Positions 24,884 through 35,100 of a stretch of 64,000 nt of DNA are shown piece by piece. This DNA is from Rhinopomastus cyanomelas. Lineage: Eukaryota; Chordata; Aves; Bucerotiformes; Rhinopomastidae. How positions within the stretch are numbered: position 1 is the stretch's first letter; each line of letters begins with the position of its first letter. A model generated the notes under the pieces. The model worked only from the letters and a program-made list of their open reading frames with translations, had not been told where the DNA came from and did not search any database. The position numbers and the translations under genes were made by a program. Location of the stretch: NCBI GenBank assembly GCA_013400115.1, contig VXBP01001113.1:558582-622581 (forward strand), read 5' to 3'.

Positions 24884-24939
24884 ATCACAGTATCACAGAA
24901 TCACAGAACATTGCAGATTGGAAGGGACCTCAAAAGATC

Positions 24940-24947
24940 ATCTAGCC
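24940..24947. repeat. Target-site duplication, left copy (ATCTAGCC)
   Basis: ATCTAGCC lies immediately before the transposon and is repeated exactly at 25235-25242 immediately after it. Eight bases is the duplication length made by hAT-superfamily transposases. Confidence 0.9.
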
Positions 24948-25234
24948 CAGGGGTCCTCAAACTTTTTAAACAGGGAGCCGGTTCACTGTCCCTCAGACAG
25001 TGTCGGGGGCCGGGCTACAGTTTGTGCTGCCTGGCTTGTCCAGCCTGGGAGCTGGAGGAGAGACGGGGGAGCCACCCTCCTCAGACCGGCCGCACAGTCG
25101 GCGGGAAGTCATCTGCGGCTGCTCGGTTTCCGCCCCCCAACCCCTGGTGGGGCGGGGGGGAAAATAAGGGTGGGCCACGTTGGAGACCCTGGGGGGCCGT
25201 ATCAGGCCCGCGGGCCAGGGTTTGAGGACCCCTG
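24948..25234. mobile_element. Non-autonomous hAT-type DNA transposon nested in CR1
   Basis: This 287-bp element begins CAGGGGTCCTCAAAC and ends GTTTGAGGACCCCTG, a perfect 15-bp terminal inverted repeat, and is flanked by the 8-bp duplication ATCTAGCC. Both traits, and the CAGGG start, fit the hAT superfamily (Charlie-like). The interior is GC- and CpG-rich, holds the palindrome GGCCCGCGGGCC at 25205-25216 near the right end, and has no transposase frame, so it would depend on an enzyme supplied elsewhere. The ends resemble, from memory, hAT families known in mammals and reptiles. The perfect ends and duplication suggest a fairly recent insertion. Confidence 0.92.
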
Positions 25235-25242
25235 ATCTAGCC
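25235..25242. repeat. Target-site duplication, right copy (ATCTAGCC)
   Basis: This is an exact match to 24940-24947. The CR1 consensus needs only one copy of this octamer, so the second was created by the insertion. Confidence 0.9.
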
Positions 25243-25400
25243 TGATCCCCCTGCCAGAGCAGGATCACCTAGACCTAGTCACACAGGAACACATCCAGGG
25301 TGGGTTTTAAACATCTCCAGAGAAGGAGACTCCACAACCACCCTGTGCAGCCTGTTCCAGTGCTCCGTCACTCTCACTGTAAAGAAGTTTCTTCTGATAC

Positions 25401-26888
25401 CTCCCTCTAATTATCTCTTCAGACTGCTGCCTCTTCCTGATTGCTCCCTGGATCAAGCCTATGCCCAGGAGAAGGGGACTGGCCTAACAGACATTTATGG
25501 GAAGGATTCTGCACGTTGACCCGCAGAAGACTCAACAGCAAGGAAAGGGAAAATATACATATCATTACTTCTCTTGATCAGGATCTATTTCCTGAAGGAC
25601 TCAGAAGCAGGAAGCTCTGGTCTCATCATGCATGTCTGTACATATGCCCAAAGACAACCATCCCCATAGGTCAAACAGGACTGCTACTCTGAAAAACAAT
25701 GAAACTCTCAGCTCAACTCCAAGGAAGAGGCAAAAGCAAATGATCAGAGAGAGAGCAAGAAAGCAAGAGAGACAGAGATAAAGAGAAAAAACCAAGGGGA
25801 AGATGATTTTCTATCAACAAAACAGCAGGGACGAATTCTAGTTCATCTCATTGGAAACATCTCCTTCGTGTGCAAACACCGCCTGGAGCCAGCACTAATC
25901 TCCCAGATTAAAACCTTTTAATAGCAATTAGTCCTCTCTGCACTAACCCACTGGACACTCCACTGCATATTTGGGAAAGGGGGGAGACTGGAGGGAGTGT
26001 CACCAGTAGTTTAACTCATAAGTGCCCTTGTACGTCCAAGTGCTTGCCTTCCACACACATCTTTGCACATAGACCAGCTAGATCTGGATGTTGCATGTGT
26101 AAATACTTGGGTGAGTTGGACCAAGCCCAGATCCAGGAGGTGGAATTTCAGCATAGCACCTTGGCAAACCAGAAGCATTAGCCAGCCACAGTCAAGAGCA
26201 CTGACCTACCACCAGGGCTATCCCAGCTGGCAACAAGAGACAGCCACAGGCAACACAACGTCCTTAGAGCTACCTTCATGCTACCAGCCTGCTGAAGCAG
26301 CCTTGGTACTGCTCCTCCCTAAGACACCTTCCACCATCCCTGGAGAAAAGGAGGAGAGATATTTTTTAATTGGTTTTGCTGGGTTCATCTCCATATCTTA
26401 TCCAAGGCCTTGTGTGACCTCTCTGTGAGTGTTTACAGGAAACATGAGCTGGTACCCCATCTGGGTTTGGCAGAAGGAGCCACTTCCACCTCCTGCGCAG
26501 AGCGTGAGGGAGCCAGATCATTACACCACGAATCCCAGGTCCTACAGAAAAGGACCTGAGATTGCATACTGGCCCCCACTAATAAACCGAGCAGTTGGCT
26601 GAAATGGCTGAGAGGGGAAAGAGGAAAGAAGAGGACACTGGTGCGAAACAGCAGTCTGCACAGAGGCTCTGAACTTCCCAAATGACAAGCCAAGCAGAAT
26701 TTCTTGGAAGGAGCCACATGAGCTGCCCTTCGAGCTATTAGACCACACAAACAGGACAGAGAAAAACCTTCAATGAGGTGACTGTACAGAGGGGAGGGGA
26801 AACTACCCTGAGTCATTATTATTCTCTCCCCTACGAGCAGTGGGAGCTGCCAGAAGCCCTGCACAACCCCGTGGTGCCCCCCACCCTC
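25401..26888. other. Unique non-coding DNA without a recognisable feature
   Basis: No repeat or gene is recognised. A purine run with AGAGAGAGCAAGAAAGCAAGAGAGA lies near 25746-25790. The 160-codon minus-strand frame at 26433-26915 has no domain and is read as chance. Confidence 0.45.
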
Positions 26889-26889
26889 T

Positions 26890-26908
26890 AACACACACAC
26901 ACACACAA
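26890..26908. repeat. (CA)n microsatellite, about 9 units
   Basis: This is an uninterrupted ACACAC run of about 18 bases between CCCTCTA and ACCTCC. Confidence 0.85.
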
Positions 26909-26974
26909 CCTCCATAGGGGTAGTGCAATTACTATTCAGGCTGGGGGCTGAAGATAGTCTCCTGGCCCTTCTTC

Positions 26975-27220
26975 TAATGTAAGGTTATTGTAATTGATAT
27001 GAAGGTAATTGATAATGTGTTACGGTGAATAATGTCTTCAATTTTCTGCTAAATCCCATTTTTGTAGCCATCTGGGCTCCTCCAACTGCCCCCCTGGGAC
27101 GCAGAGTAATAGATAGTAATTATTCTCAAGTCATTTACTTTTTCAAAGTGTTTAGTGCTTATCTGTTTTACAATTAAAATGGAAACGACCCTGATTCACT
27201 TCCTTTCTTTTTTATTTAAA
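26975..27220. promoter_or_regulatory. Candidate conserved non-coding element, homeodomain-motif cluster
   Basis: TAATTGAT occurs twice 15 bases apart (26991-26998 and 27006-27013). TAATTA follows at 27117-27122, and an ACAATTAAAATGG site near 27171. The block is AT-rich and repeat-free, and contrasts with the CA/TG-rich DNA to its right. The arrangement resembles a developmental enhancer, but conservation cannot be tested here. Confidence 0.35.
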
Positions 27221-27227
27221 TAGCATT

Positions 27228-27308
27228 CGCACACACACACTCTCCTACAGGCACTGGAGCCTGGAGGGGGTGTGCCTGTGTGTGCGGGTGCATGTGTGCG
27301 TGCACACC
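27228..27308. repeat. (CA)n then TG-rich simple sequence
   Basis: A short CACACACACACAC run at about 27229-27242 is followed some 30 bases later by a TG-rich stretch (GTGCCTGTGTGTGCGGGTGCATGTGTGCGTGC, 27271-27304). The CA and TG runs are complementary and could pair within one strand. Confidence 0.7.
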
Positions 27309-27924
27309 ATTGTCATACAGGAACATACAGGACACAGGGGTGGAGTTCATCTGGCACCTTCACTCCGAGGCGCTGCCACAGGGTGTTTCACACAACACTA
27401 AAATCCAAATCCTGTTCCTTCCCTCTGCATGTCCCCGTGGTGACGCTTGGAGTGAACTGCCTCTAAACACCCGCCCTGGGGCGCAGAACTTAACAATGGG
27501 ACACCTCCCAATACACCCCAGAAACTCGCCGCCAACAAATACTCACTTGGCCTGTGTCTGCAGATCGTATGTTTCCACAGGATCAGCCACTGAACTCGAA
27601 AACAAGTGAGAACGATGCGGTGAAGTTTTATCCCGAAGTGGCAATCTGTATAAAGATAAACCCGCAGCTTTCAGCAACATGGACACAGTTATGTCTAGAA
27701 GGACACAGAGACCTAGCTGCAGAGACGCATATCAACACACAGAGGATGCCAGAGTAAATTAATTGTAAATAAATAAATGCAAGGTATTAAATGCACCACC
27801 ACTGAAAAACATATTTTGCACAGCAGCTCAACCTACTTAAGGAAATGATCCAAACCTCCTGGCTCTAGCAGAAGCCCTTTGGGCTCTGTCTCAGCTTGTG
27901 GCGTGCCAGGTGAGATGTGATTGA

Positions 27925-28110
27925 GCATGTTGGTGAAACCCTGGAACAGGTTGCCCAGAGAGGTGATAGATGCTTCATCCCTGGAAAAATTCAGTATGAG
28001 GCTGGATGAGGCTCTGAGTAACCTGATCCTGCTAAAGATGGCCCTGCTTACTGCAGGGGAATCGGGACTGGATGACTTGTAAAGGTCTTTCCAACCCAAA
28101 TCATCATATG
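27925..28110 (+). repeat. CR1 LINE, 3' fragment (older copy)
   Basis: GAAACCCTGGAACAGGTTGCCCAGAGAGGTG, then GAGGCTGGATGAGGCTCTGAG, GGGGAATCGGGACTGGATGACTTG and AAAGGTCTTTCCAACCCAA follow the CR1 ORF2 end and 3' untranslated region. The tail repeats are degraded (ATCATCATATGTTTC). About 185 bases remain. Confidence 0.85.
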
Positions 28111-30129
28111 TTTCAATGTTATCCACAATGTTCACGGGGAGCTACACTGCTAGATTTAAGGACTGCTGTAACAGCTGTAGCCTAAGTCTTGCTAACCCAT
28201 GAACGGGAACATCTACAACTGCAAATTACCTTAGTGGAACTCCAGCAAGGAGGGCTAATAAGAAAATGGTCCAGGAGCTTTCCTGAGGCGAATACTTGGG
28301 TGAGGAAATCAAATTAATTTGAAGCTGAGATCCAACATGCAGAAATAAAGATGCTGCTGACCCAGGAGATGCTGCTGTTTCTATGATGGTTTGAGAAGGA
28401 ACCTGAACCAGAGACAGTGTCAAATACAGACAAGTGCATGGCCCATAGGACTTCAGAACGAAACTCTACAACTAATCTTTGGAGTTAGTGTGCTGCCATG
28501 CTCTTCCATCATCAGCTCTATTACCAGCCTGCAGACTGCTCTGACTGCATCAAAAATTACCTAATTGTTATCTTAAAGTTTCTGCATTTGCTCCAGAGTC
28601 CTAAAGATAGCATGTTCAGGCAGGTACAGTCTAGGCTACAGGATTTGAAGCAGAAGCTGAGGGAAGTGAAGCTGGTGAAGATCCTGGGACAGCCCCCCAC
28701 AGTGTTTTACACTCCAGGTTGCAAGAATTCATCCAGGGCTCAAAGATCAAGTCTTCTAACTGCTCATATCCAGTGGTGATTCAGACAAAATGAATGGGTG
28801 GCATCTGAAAGAGCCCAGACTTACGCATCTCAAGACAAATACAAAATTTAGGCAACTACAGAAAGCCTTCATAGTAGTGAATTTGGGAAATTGTGTCTTT
28901 CCAGACCAGACACACATCCATACACTTGGAGCTTATATCCTTCCTGGAGGCAGGACAGGAGGAACCAAGAGCTCTGTCCCACACTTTTGCTCCCCAGCTA
29001 CAGCAGTCTCTAACAGAGGCTGTTACTTCATTGGAGCGAAGCAGAAGAGGACACTGCCCTGCTGGTGTGGGTAACTTACAAAATGCTCCCACTCCAAAAG
29101 CCAGGGTGAAGAGCCATTACCTATTTCAGCAGATACATTTCAAAGTCAACCTCATGTGATTAATTCTGTGCATGTATGCAGGCATTTATTTCCCCATCTG
29201 AACAGTCAGATGACAGCTTTCACAACTAGCCTTGTCACCACTGCCCCAGCCAAGCCTTTCTTCTCTTCTCCCTGTAAGCACTGGTGTGCTGCTATCATTT
29301 GTGGTCCTACAAGGGTTGCCCAGGGCTTTGAACAGGGAGGTCCTGTAGTTCTTTTGTTTGAGTTTGTAACCGTGGGGCTGTTCAGGTTTGGGGTTTAGTT
29401 TCTTTTCCCCTCTTCCCTCTCGGCTTCCCTTTTAATTCTTTTTTGATGACTTTCAATGCAATCGGCAGAGGGCCACGTAGAGACTTCTCCCTCCTGCTGA
29501 GAGGAAAACAAGACTGAGGGAAAAGGGGACCAAGGGAACTGCTCACAGCCTCTATTCATCTCTGCCAGTCCCTGTTCCCTGGTGACTAGCCCCATGCAGC
29601 TCTGCTATATGGAGCTGGCATGGAACACAAAGCAGAACCTGAGCCAGGAAAATCTCAGCTGGCACCATAGGGTCTGGATGAGTCAGTGACCCATATGGTG
29701 CCACCACAAGGGCAGCAGTATGGGCTAAGGAAGGGAAAACCAGGTCGTGGTTTGCATGAGGTTCAGGAAAAGTTCCCTAGATAGGGAGAGTGGTTGAAGC
29801 CCATGGCTTAGTTATTAGGGCACACACATGAGGGCTACAGGGAAGCCAATAAGCAAGCTTAACACTTTTAAAATACTCAAAATCTCCTTACCCGCAGTTG
29901 CTCCCAAGCATTGCCATCCTTTGTTCCAGCAGCAACTCCAGATCCAACCTGGGAATGAGCGTAGTCGAAGCCAGATGGCTCTTCCTCTATCTGCTCCGCA
30001 GTACTTGGTTGCTGAACACCCAGGGATAAGGAGCAGAATAAAGCCCACATAAGCCAAGAGGAAATGGTCGGTGAACCAATTTGCCACTTAACTGTGCACA
30101 GGTCTATCCGGCTGTATGTGATCCACCCA
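28111..30129. other. Unique non-coding DNA without a recognisable feature
   Basis: No repeat family is recognised. A minus-strand frame at 29815-30087 (90 codons) has two hydrophobic stretches, including its N-terminus, but I cannot match it to any family and it has no supporting context. It is recorded among rejected items. Confidence 0.45.
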
Positions 30130-30915
30130 AGGTTACCAAGGGACCTGGACAGGCTGGAGAGGTGGACACAAGCCAACGTCATGGGGTTCAACAAGACCAA
30201 GTGTAAGGTCCTGCATCTGGGTCGAGGCAATCCTAAGCACAAATACAGGCTGGGCAGTGACTGGCTGCAGAGTAGCCCTGAGGAGAGGGACTTGGGGGTG
30301 CTTGTGGACAAAAAGCTCAACATGAGCCAGCAGTGTGCACTTGCAGCCCAGAAGGCAAACCTGATCCTGGGCTGCATCAAGAGAAGTGTGGCCAGCAGGT
30401 CGAGGGAGGTGATTCTCCCCCTCTACTCTGCTCTGGTGAGGCCCCACCTGGAGTACTGCATCCAGTCCTGGAGCCCTTATTACAAGAGGGATGTGGAGAG
30501 TGTGTGCTGAGGAGGGTCACAAGGATGATCAGAGGGCTGGAGCACCTCTCCTATGAGGCCAGACTGAGAGAGTTGGGGCTGTTCAGTCTGGAGAAGAGGA
30601 GGCTCCCAGGTGACCTTATTGTGGCCTTCCAGTATCTGAGAGGGACCTACAAAAATGTTGGGGAGGGGCTTTTAGGATGTCAGGTAGTGACAGGACTAGG
30701 GGGAATGGAGCAAAGCCAGAGATGGGTAGATTTAGAGTGGATGTGAGGAGGAAGTTCTTCACTGTGAGAGTGGTGAGAGCCTGGAATGGGTTGCCCAGGG
30801 AGGTGGTGGAAGCCCCATTCTTGGAGGTGTTTAAGGCCAGGCTGGCTGAGGCTCTGACCAGCCTGGTCTAGGGTGGGGTGTTCCTGCCCATGGCAGGGGA
30901 GTTGGAACTTGAGTG
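30130..30915 (+). repeat. CR1 LINE, 5'-truncated copy
   Basis: The copy starts just after the catalytic box (GGACCTGGACAGGCTGGAGAGG) and runs through the ORF2 C-terminus to the 3' untranslated region (CCTGCCCATGGCAGGGGAGTTGGAACTTGAG). The C-terminal pieces are the frames at 30064-30510 and 30677-30871. The tail repeats are missing, and another CR1 copy in the same orientation begins about 30 bases later. The GGCAGGGGAGTTGGAACT 3' end marks a subfamily different from both neighbours. Confidence 0.9.
30135..30510 (+). pseudogene. CR1 ORF2 C-terminal fragment
   Basis: About 125 codons of the region downstream of the reverse transcriptase palm are open: the MGFNKTKCKVLHLG segment, ERDLGVLVDKKLNMSQQCA and the VRPHLEYCIQSW motif that precedes the C-terminal domain. 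The frame then ends at a TGA at 30508-30510, and the rest continues in another frame (30677-30871). No catalytic residues are included, so this is a non-functional relic whose preservation merely reflects moderate age. Confidence 0.8.
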
Positions 30916-30944
30916 CTGTCACATGGCACATACAAGACAACCAA

Positions 30945-32149
30945 GTGATCAGACTTAGCAAGAGTTTATGAAAGGCAGGTTCTGTATGACTAACCCAACC
31001 TTCTATGACACGGTCACCTGCCTAGCACATGAGGGAGAGGATATGGACATTGTCTGACTGGACTTCAGGAAAGCATTTGAAACAATTTCTTACAGCATTT
31101 TCCTGGACTAACTGTTTGCTCAAGACTTGGATGGGCACACAAGTTGCTGGATGAAAAACTGGCTAGATGACTGGGCCCAAAGAGCGGTGGCAAATAGAGT
31201 TAAATCCAGTTCGTAGCCAATCTCAAGGTGCCCACTCCTTAGTATCTTTATCAGTGATCTGGAGGGAATGAGTGCACCCCCAGTAAGTTTGCAGGTGATA
31301 CCAAGTCAGAGTGTTGATATGTTTGAGGGTAGAGAGGCTCTGTTATAGGGACATGGGCAGGCTGGATCAATGGGCTGAGGCCAGTTGTATGAGGTTCAAC
31401 AAAGACAAGTGCCAGTCGTACACTAGGATCACAGCAACCCCATACAACATTACAGACTTGGGAAAGAGTGGTTGGAAGAGAACCTGGCAGTATTGGTCAA
31501 CAGCCAGCTGAATACAAGCCAGCAGTGTGCCCAGGTAGCCAAGAAGGCCAACAGCATCCTGGCTTGTACCAGAAATGGTGTGGCCAGCAGGGGTAGGGAA
31601 GTGATTGTCCCCCTGCACTCAACATTGGTGAGACTGTACATACTGAATACCACATCCAGTTCTGGGTCCCTCCTACTAGAAGTGTATTGAAGCGTTGGAG
31701 CGAGTCCAAAGAAGTTCAATGATCCAGTGAAGGGTCTAGAGAACAAGTCTTATGAGGAGCAGCTGAAGGAAGTGACGTTGTTTAGCCTAGAGAAAAGGAG
31801 GCTCAGGGGAGACCTTATAACTCTGTACAACTACCTGAAAAGAGATTGTAATGAAGGGGGTGTTGGTCTCTTTTCCCAAGTAATAAGCAATAGGACAAGA
31901 AGAAACATTCTCAAGTTGCATCAGAGGAGATTTAGTTCAGCTGTTAGGAGAAACTCCTTCCCCAAAAGGGTTGTCAAGCACTGAAAGAGGTTGTTCAGAG
32001 TCCGCATCCCTGAAGGTATTTAAAAGATGTATAGATGTGGTGCTGAGGGAGATGGTGGGACATGGTTTAGTTGTGATTCAGCAGTGCTAGGTTAATGGTT
32101 AGACTTTGTGATCTTGAAGGCCTTTTCCAACCTAAATGGTTCTACGATG
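30945..32149 (+). repeat. CR1 LINE, 5'-truncated copy (older subfamily) with palm-domain relic
   Basis: The copy begins upstream of the palm domain (AAAGGCAGGTTCTGTATGACTAACCC; GACTTCAGGAAAGCATTTGA corresponds to the LDFxKAF motif) and runs to the 3' end with GGGACATGGTTTAGTTGTG, GTTAATGGTTAGACTTTG and CCAACCTAAATGGTTCTACGATG. It is of the same type as the copy at 10.4 kb. Multiple stops (for example GTC-TGA at 31053-31058) and a deletion between the SSxxR region and the catalytic box show long decay. Confidence 0.9.
31270..31520 (+). pseudogene. CR1 ORF2 palm relic, catalytic Asp lost
   Basis: AAGTTTGCAGGTGATACCAAG encodes F-A-G-D-T-K. The GGT at 31294-31296 replaces the first catalytic Asp codon. 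The sequence then follows the usual downstream order (DMGRLDQWAEA, MRFNKDKCQ) with shifts of frame. It cannot encode a working polymerase. Confidence 0.75.
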
Positions 32150-35100
32150 TACATCAGAGGTGTACAGAGCAGGGTGATGAGCTGGGCAGGTGGCAGTGCA
32201 AAGTGGACACGCTTTGCAAGGAAGCAAAGTTTGCTCCAGTTGGTTGCATTTGGTAAACACCAGACGCCTCTCCCACAGGCTGCACCTCGGCCAGCTGCAG
32301 GGAGTGCCTCACCTTGGCAAAGAGCCCCACACTGTGCTGCGTGCGAGACAGCTCTGGCAAAGCAGCTGCTGCCATAGCAGGCTCTCCTGATTGCCAGGAT
32401 GCTGCTAATGAGCCCTGCACATGCCAGGGTGGCAGAGAGGGGGTATGGTCTGTGCTGCCAGTGGCTGGGCTGGAAGACAGGAGGTGTGGCTGGCGAAAGC
32501 ACCGTGTGCTTATGTACCACCTCTCTGCAGAGGACACCTGTCCTAGAGGACCCCTCTCCTAGGAGGGGCCAGTTTTCATCCTTAGCTTTTCCAGTACCAA
32601 AGAGAACTGTGATCTCTGTTGCACTGTGGGACAATCACCTCCCAACCAGGAAATTTCAAAGAATTTTTAATCAGATAGCCAGTTACCTTTGCTTTCTGTT
32701 GGGGAATATACAGTGTATGCCGTGTGCTTTCATTGATTCTGGAGGTTTTCCACTAGGAAAAAGGTAAAAAATCCCTCAAGTACAAACTCCTTTGAAGTTG
32801 CTACTGTCCTGTCAGGTTCCAGGCAGATGAGGATGGAAAGAAATGCATATACACAAGCTGGGATAAAGCCAAGTACTCCCCTATGGAGACAAATGCATCC
32901 AGACTATCCTTGACCAACACATTCTGAAACACCCCTGTCCAAGATCCCAGCAGCTCCATAGTAATCTCTACTGGTGCTTCTATGCTCCACGAATGTCACA
33001 GCTTTTACTAAAGTCTCAGTCCATTCTAGAGATGGGTGTCTTTCTATTCACAAGCAGGTGGACATAGAAAAAAGGTTGTTTACCTGCTTCTTGCTATTTT
33101 TAATTTATTCACTGGGAAACTGGGCATTTTACACCCATACTCTTCTCCTCTACTTTCTCATACAGCAGTTTCTTAACCTTTTCTCACAAGTCCTTGCTTC
33201 CAGCTCTGCAGCAGCCTTCAGCCCTGGATAAGGCTCTGGAGTACTGCAGCACAGCAGAGAGCTTCCAGGACTGCTTCTGCTTCAGCAATGACCCTGGCAT
33301 TGATATATCCCAGACCTAAATTTTTCCTTACTACAAGAATGCAACCTTAAGACACACAGAGTTTGAGATCTGTTCCATACATCCCTCCATTCAGTCACAC
33401 AAAATCTCTGCCGCCACTGAATATTACTTACCTAGTTTTAGGTTATTTCTCCAGCATATCAAGTTACTTTGTGTTATAACCCTGCCCTCCAACAGACTTG
33501 CAACCTCCTACAGATTCTCTCTTGTTGGTTTCCATTTTATTACAAAAATGACTAAAGCATTGATCAGAAGGCAGCCCAAGCCAGTCCCCTGCAAAGAAAA
33601 ACTTCTTGTGTCACAGCTCAGGACGACATTGTGCCCAGATGGTAGTAACTTGCCCAAGTAAGAACCTGACCTGTCTTGGGGCCTGATCCAACCATGCTCT
33701 GAAGCGTACAAAGGAGGTGTTATAAGGGGAGCAGGGACTGAAATCAATTCTGAAAAATCAGAATAGAAGCTCAGCCAAAAAATGACAGTTGGAAACTGGT
33801 CTTCAGCTCAAGCTGGGGTAAAAATCTGGGGAAATCCCCAGATTGCCCTTTCAGGCGAAAAACTTGTTGACTTTCATTCTCTTTCCAGCCTAATGGGCTG
33901 GAAGAAAGGAACAGAGAATCTGAAACCCTCAGCACATTGCTTCCAGGTCTGGCTTTTCTCTTGCAATACACAGTATGTGAGGATGCTAAGCAGCAGCAGG
34001 GGAGAGTAAGACTGGTTAGATGATGTGCTATCCGTCTGGTCTGCCATCCTAGAGCAGCTCAATCTGACGAAGAAAACCAGGAATGAAAAGATCTAACATG
34101 AATAAAACAAAGAATAGGAAGTGGATATAGTAAAAGTTGAAACTTCTTGAGAAATACCTGAATACAAGAGTAAGACACTGCCTTGATCAGAAGCTTTCTT
34201 CACAGTATCTTAGTTAAGGAAACACATTTTTCATTTTATGAAGTACTAGAAATTTTGGAGAAATCCTCCACATAAGCAATTCAAGAACTGACAGATGCAC
34301 AGTGTGGAACTACGCCGACCTTATAGAAGAATGAGGGGATAAAATTCAAGTGTGGAAGCTCCTCTGCAAAGATATTTAAACCACTGGATTGAAGTAGCAG
34401 TACCACAACAAATTGTTTGTACAGGGTATTTCCAACAAGTGACACTCTTCCCTGCTCACTGCAATATCTTTACCTGTCAGTCTTCCCTTGACAGTGTGAT
34501 ACAATCACCAGGTCTACTGCAAGAGTTCCAGGGTTGCAGATTGACTGACTGTTCTAGGTGCAAAGCCAAAACAATTACATCCAGGTAGATACTACACAAA
34601 CTCAGAGTTACACAACCCCATGGGCCTGTCCAGAAGAAACAGAGAAAATGGCAGTACAAACACTCCTTGAACAAAGCAGCGGGGAGATTTGGCAGATACG
34701 GGGCAGAGACCGGCTGGCTGGTAGCCAGAGGGTTCACAGGCTTAACAGCTCTGGGTCTATGTAGTGCAACACTAACCACTCACAGCCACAGAAGTCAGGT
34801 TTGTGGAGGCTTTGAGAAGCCAGATAAGACATTCTTCCCTTACAAAGCAGGACAACCCAAAAGTAACCTAATAGCAGATCCCACTACTCTTGTCAAAGCC
34901 AAAAAAGAAGAAGCAGGGGAAAACTTACATTTTTTTAAAATGCATACATTTATCCCTTTAGGCATAAATACCCAGTACAGCAAGGAGTCTCTACTCACCT
35001 GTCTTGTACATCTACTTAAAGATATACAACAGGTTTGAAAATAAATTCAATAACTTCTCCCACTCACCGTCACAATTCTTTCAAATCATCAAGCCACGTT

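Larger units (their letters stand above)
24884..25400 (-). repeat. CR1 LINE 3' end, split by a DNA transposon
   Basis: The left part (24884-24947) has reversed tail units (TCACAGTATCACAGAATCACAGAAC) and GATTGGAAGGGACCTCAAAAGATCATCTAG. The right part resumes with ATCTAGCCTGATCCCCCTGCC and continues through CACACAGGAACACATCCAGG and GGAGACTCCACAACC to about 25400. Removing the 287-bp insert and one copy of the 8-bp duplication gives a continuous CR1 3' end of about 220 bases. The CR1 was therefore present before the transposon arrived. Confidence 0.93.

Noticed and set aside
24325..24888. 187-codon minus-strand open frame
   Set aside because: Most of it is antisense to the CR1 copy at 23645-24598.
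28498..28779. 93-codon plus-strand frame with a Lys/Gln/Leu-rich coiled-coil-like stretch, considered as LINE ORF1
   Set aside because: It is too short and lacks any other CR1 5' sequence nearby. The similarity is only compositional.
29815..30087. 90-codon minus-strand frame with hydrophobic N-terminus and a second hydrophobic stretch
   Set aside because: I considered a small secreted or retroviral envelope-like remnant, but no diagnostic motif, LTR or neighbouring retroviral gene is visible.
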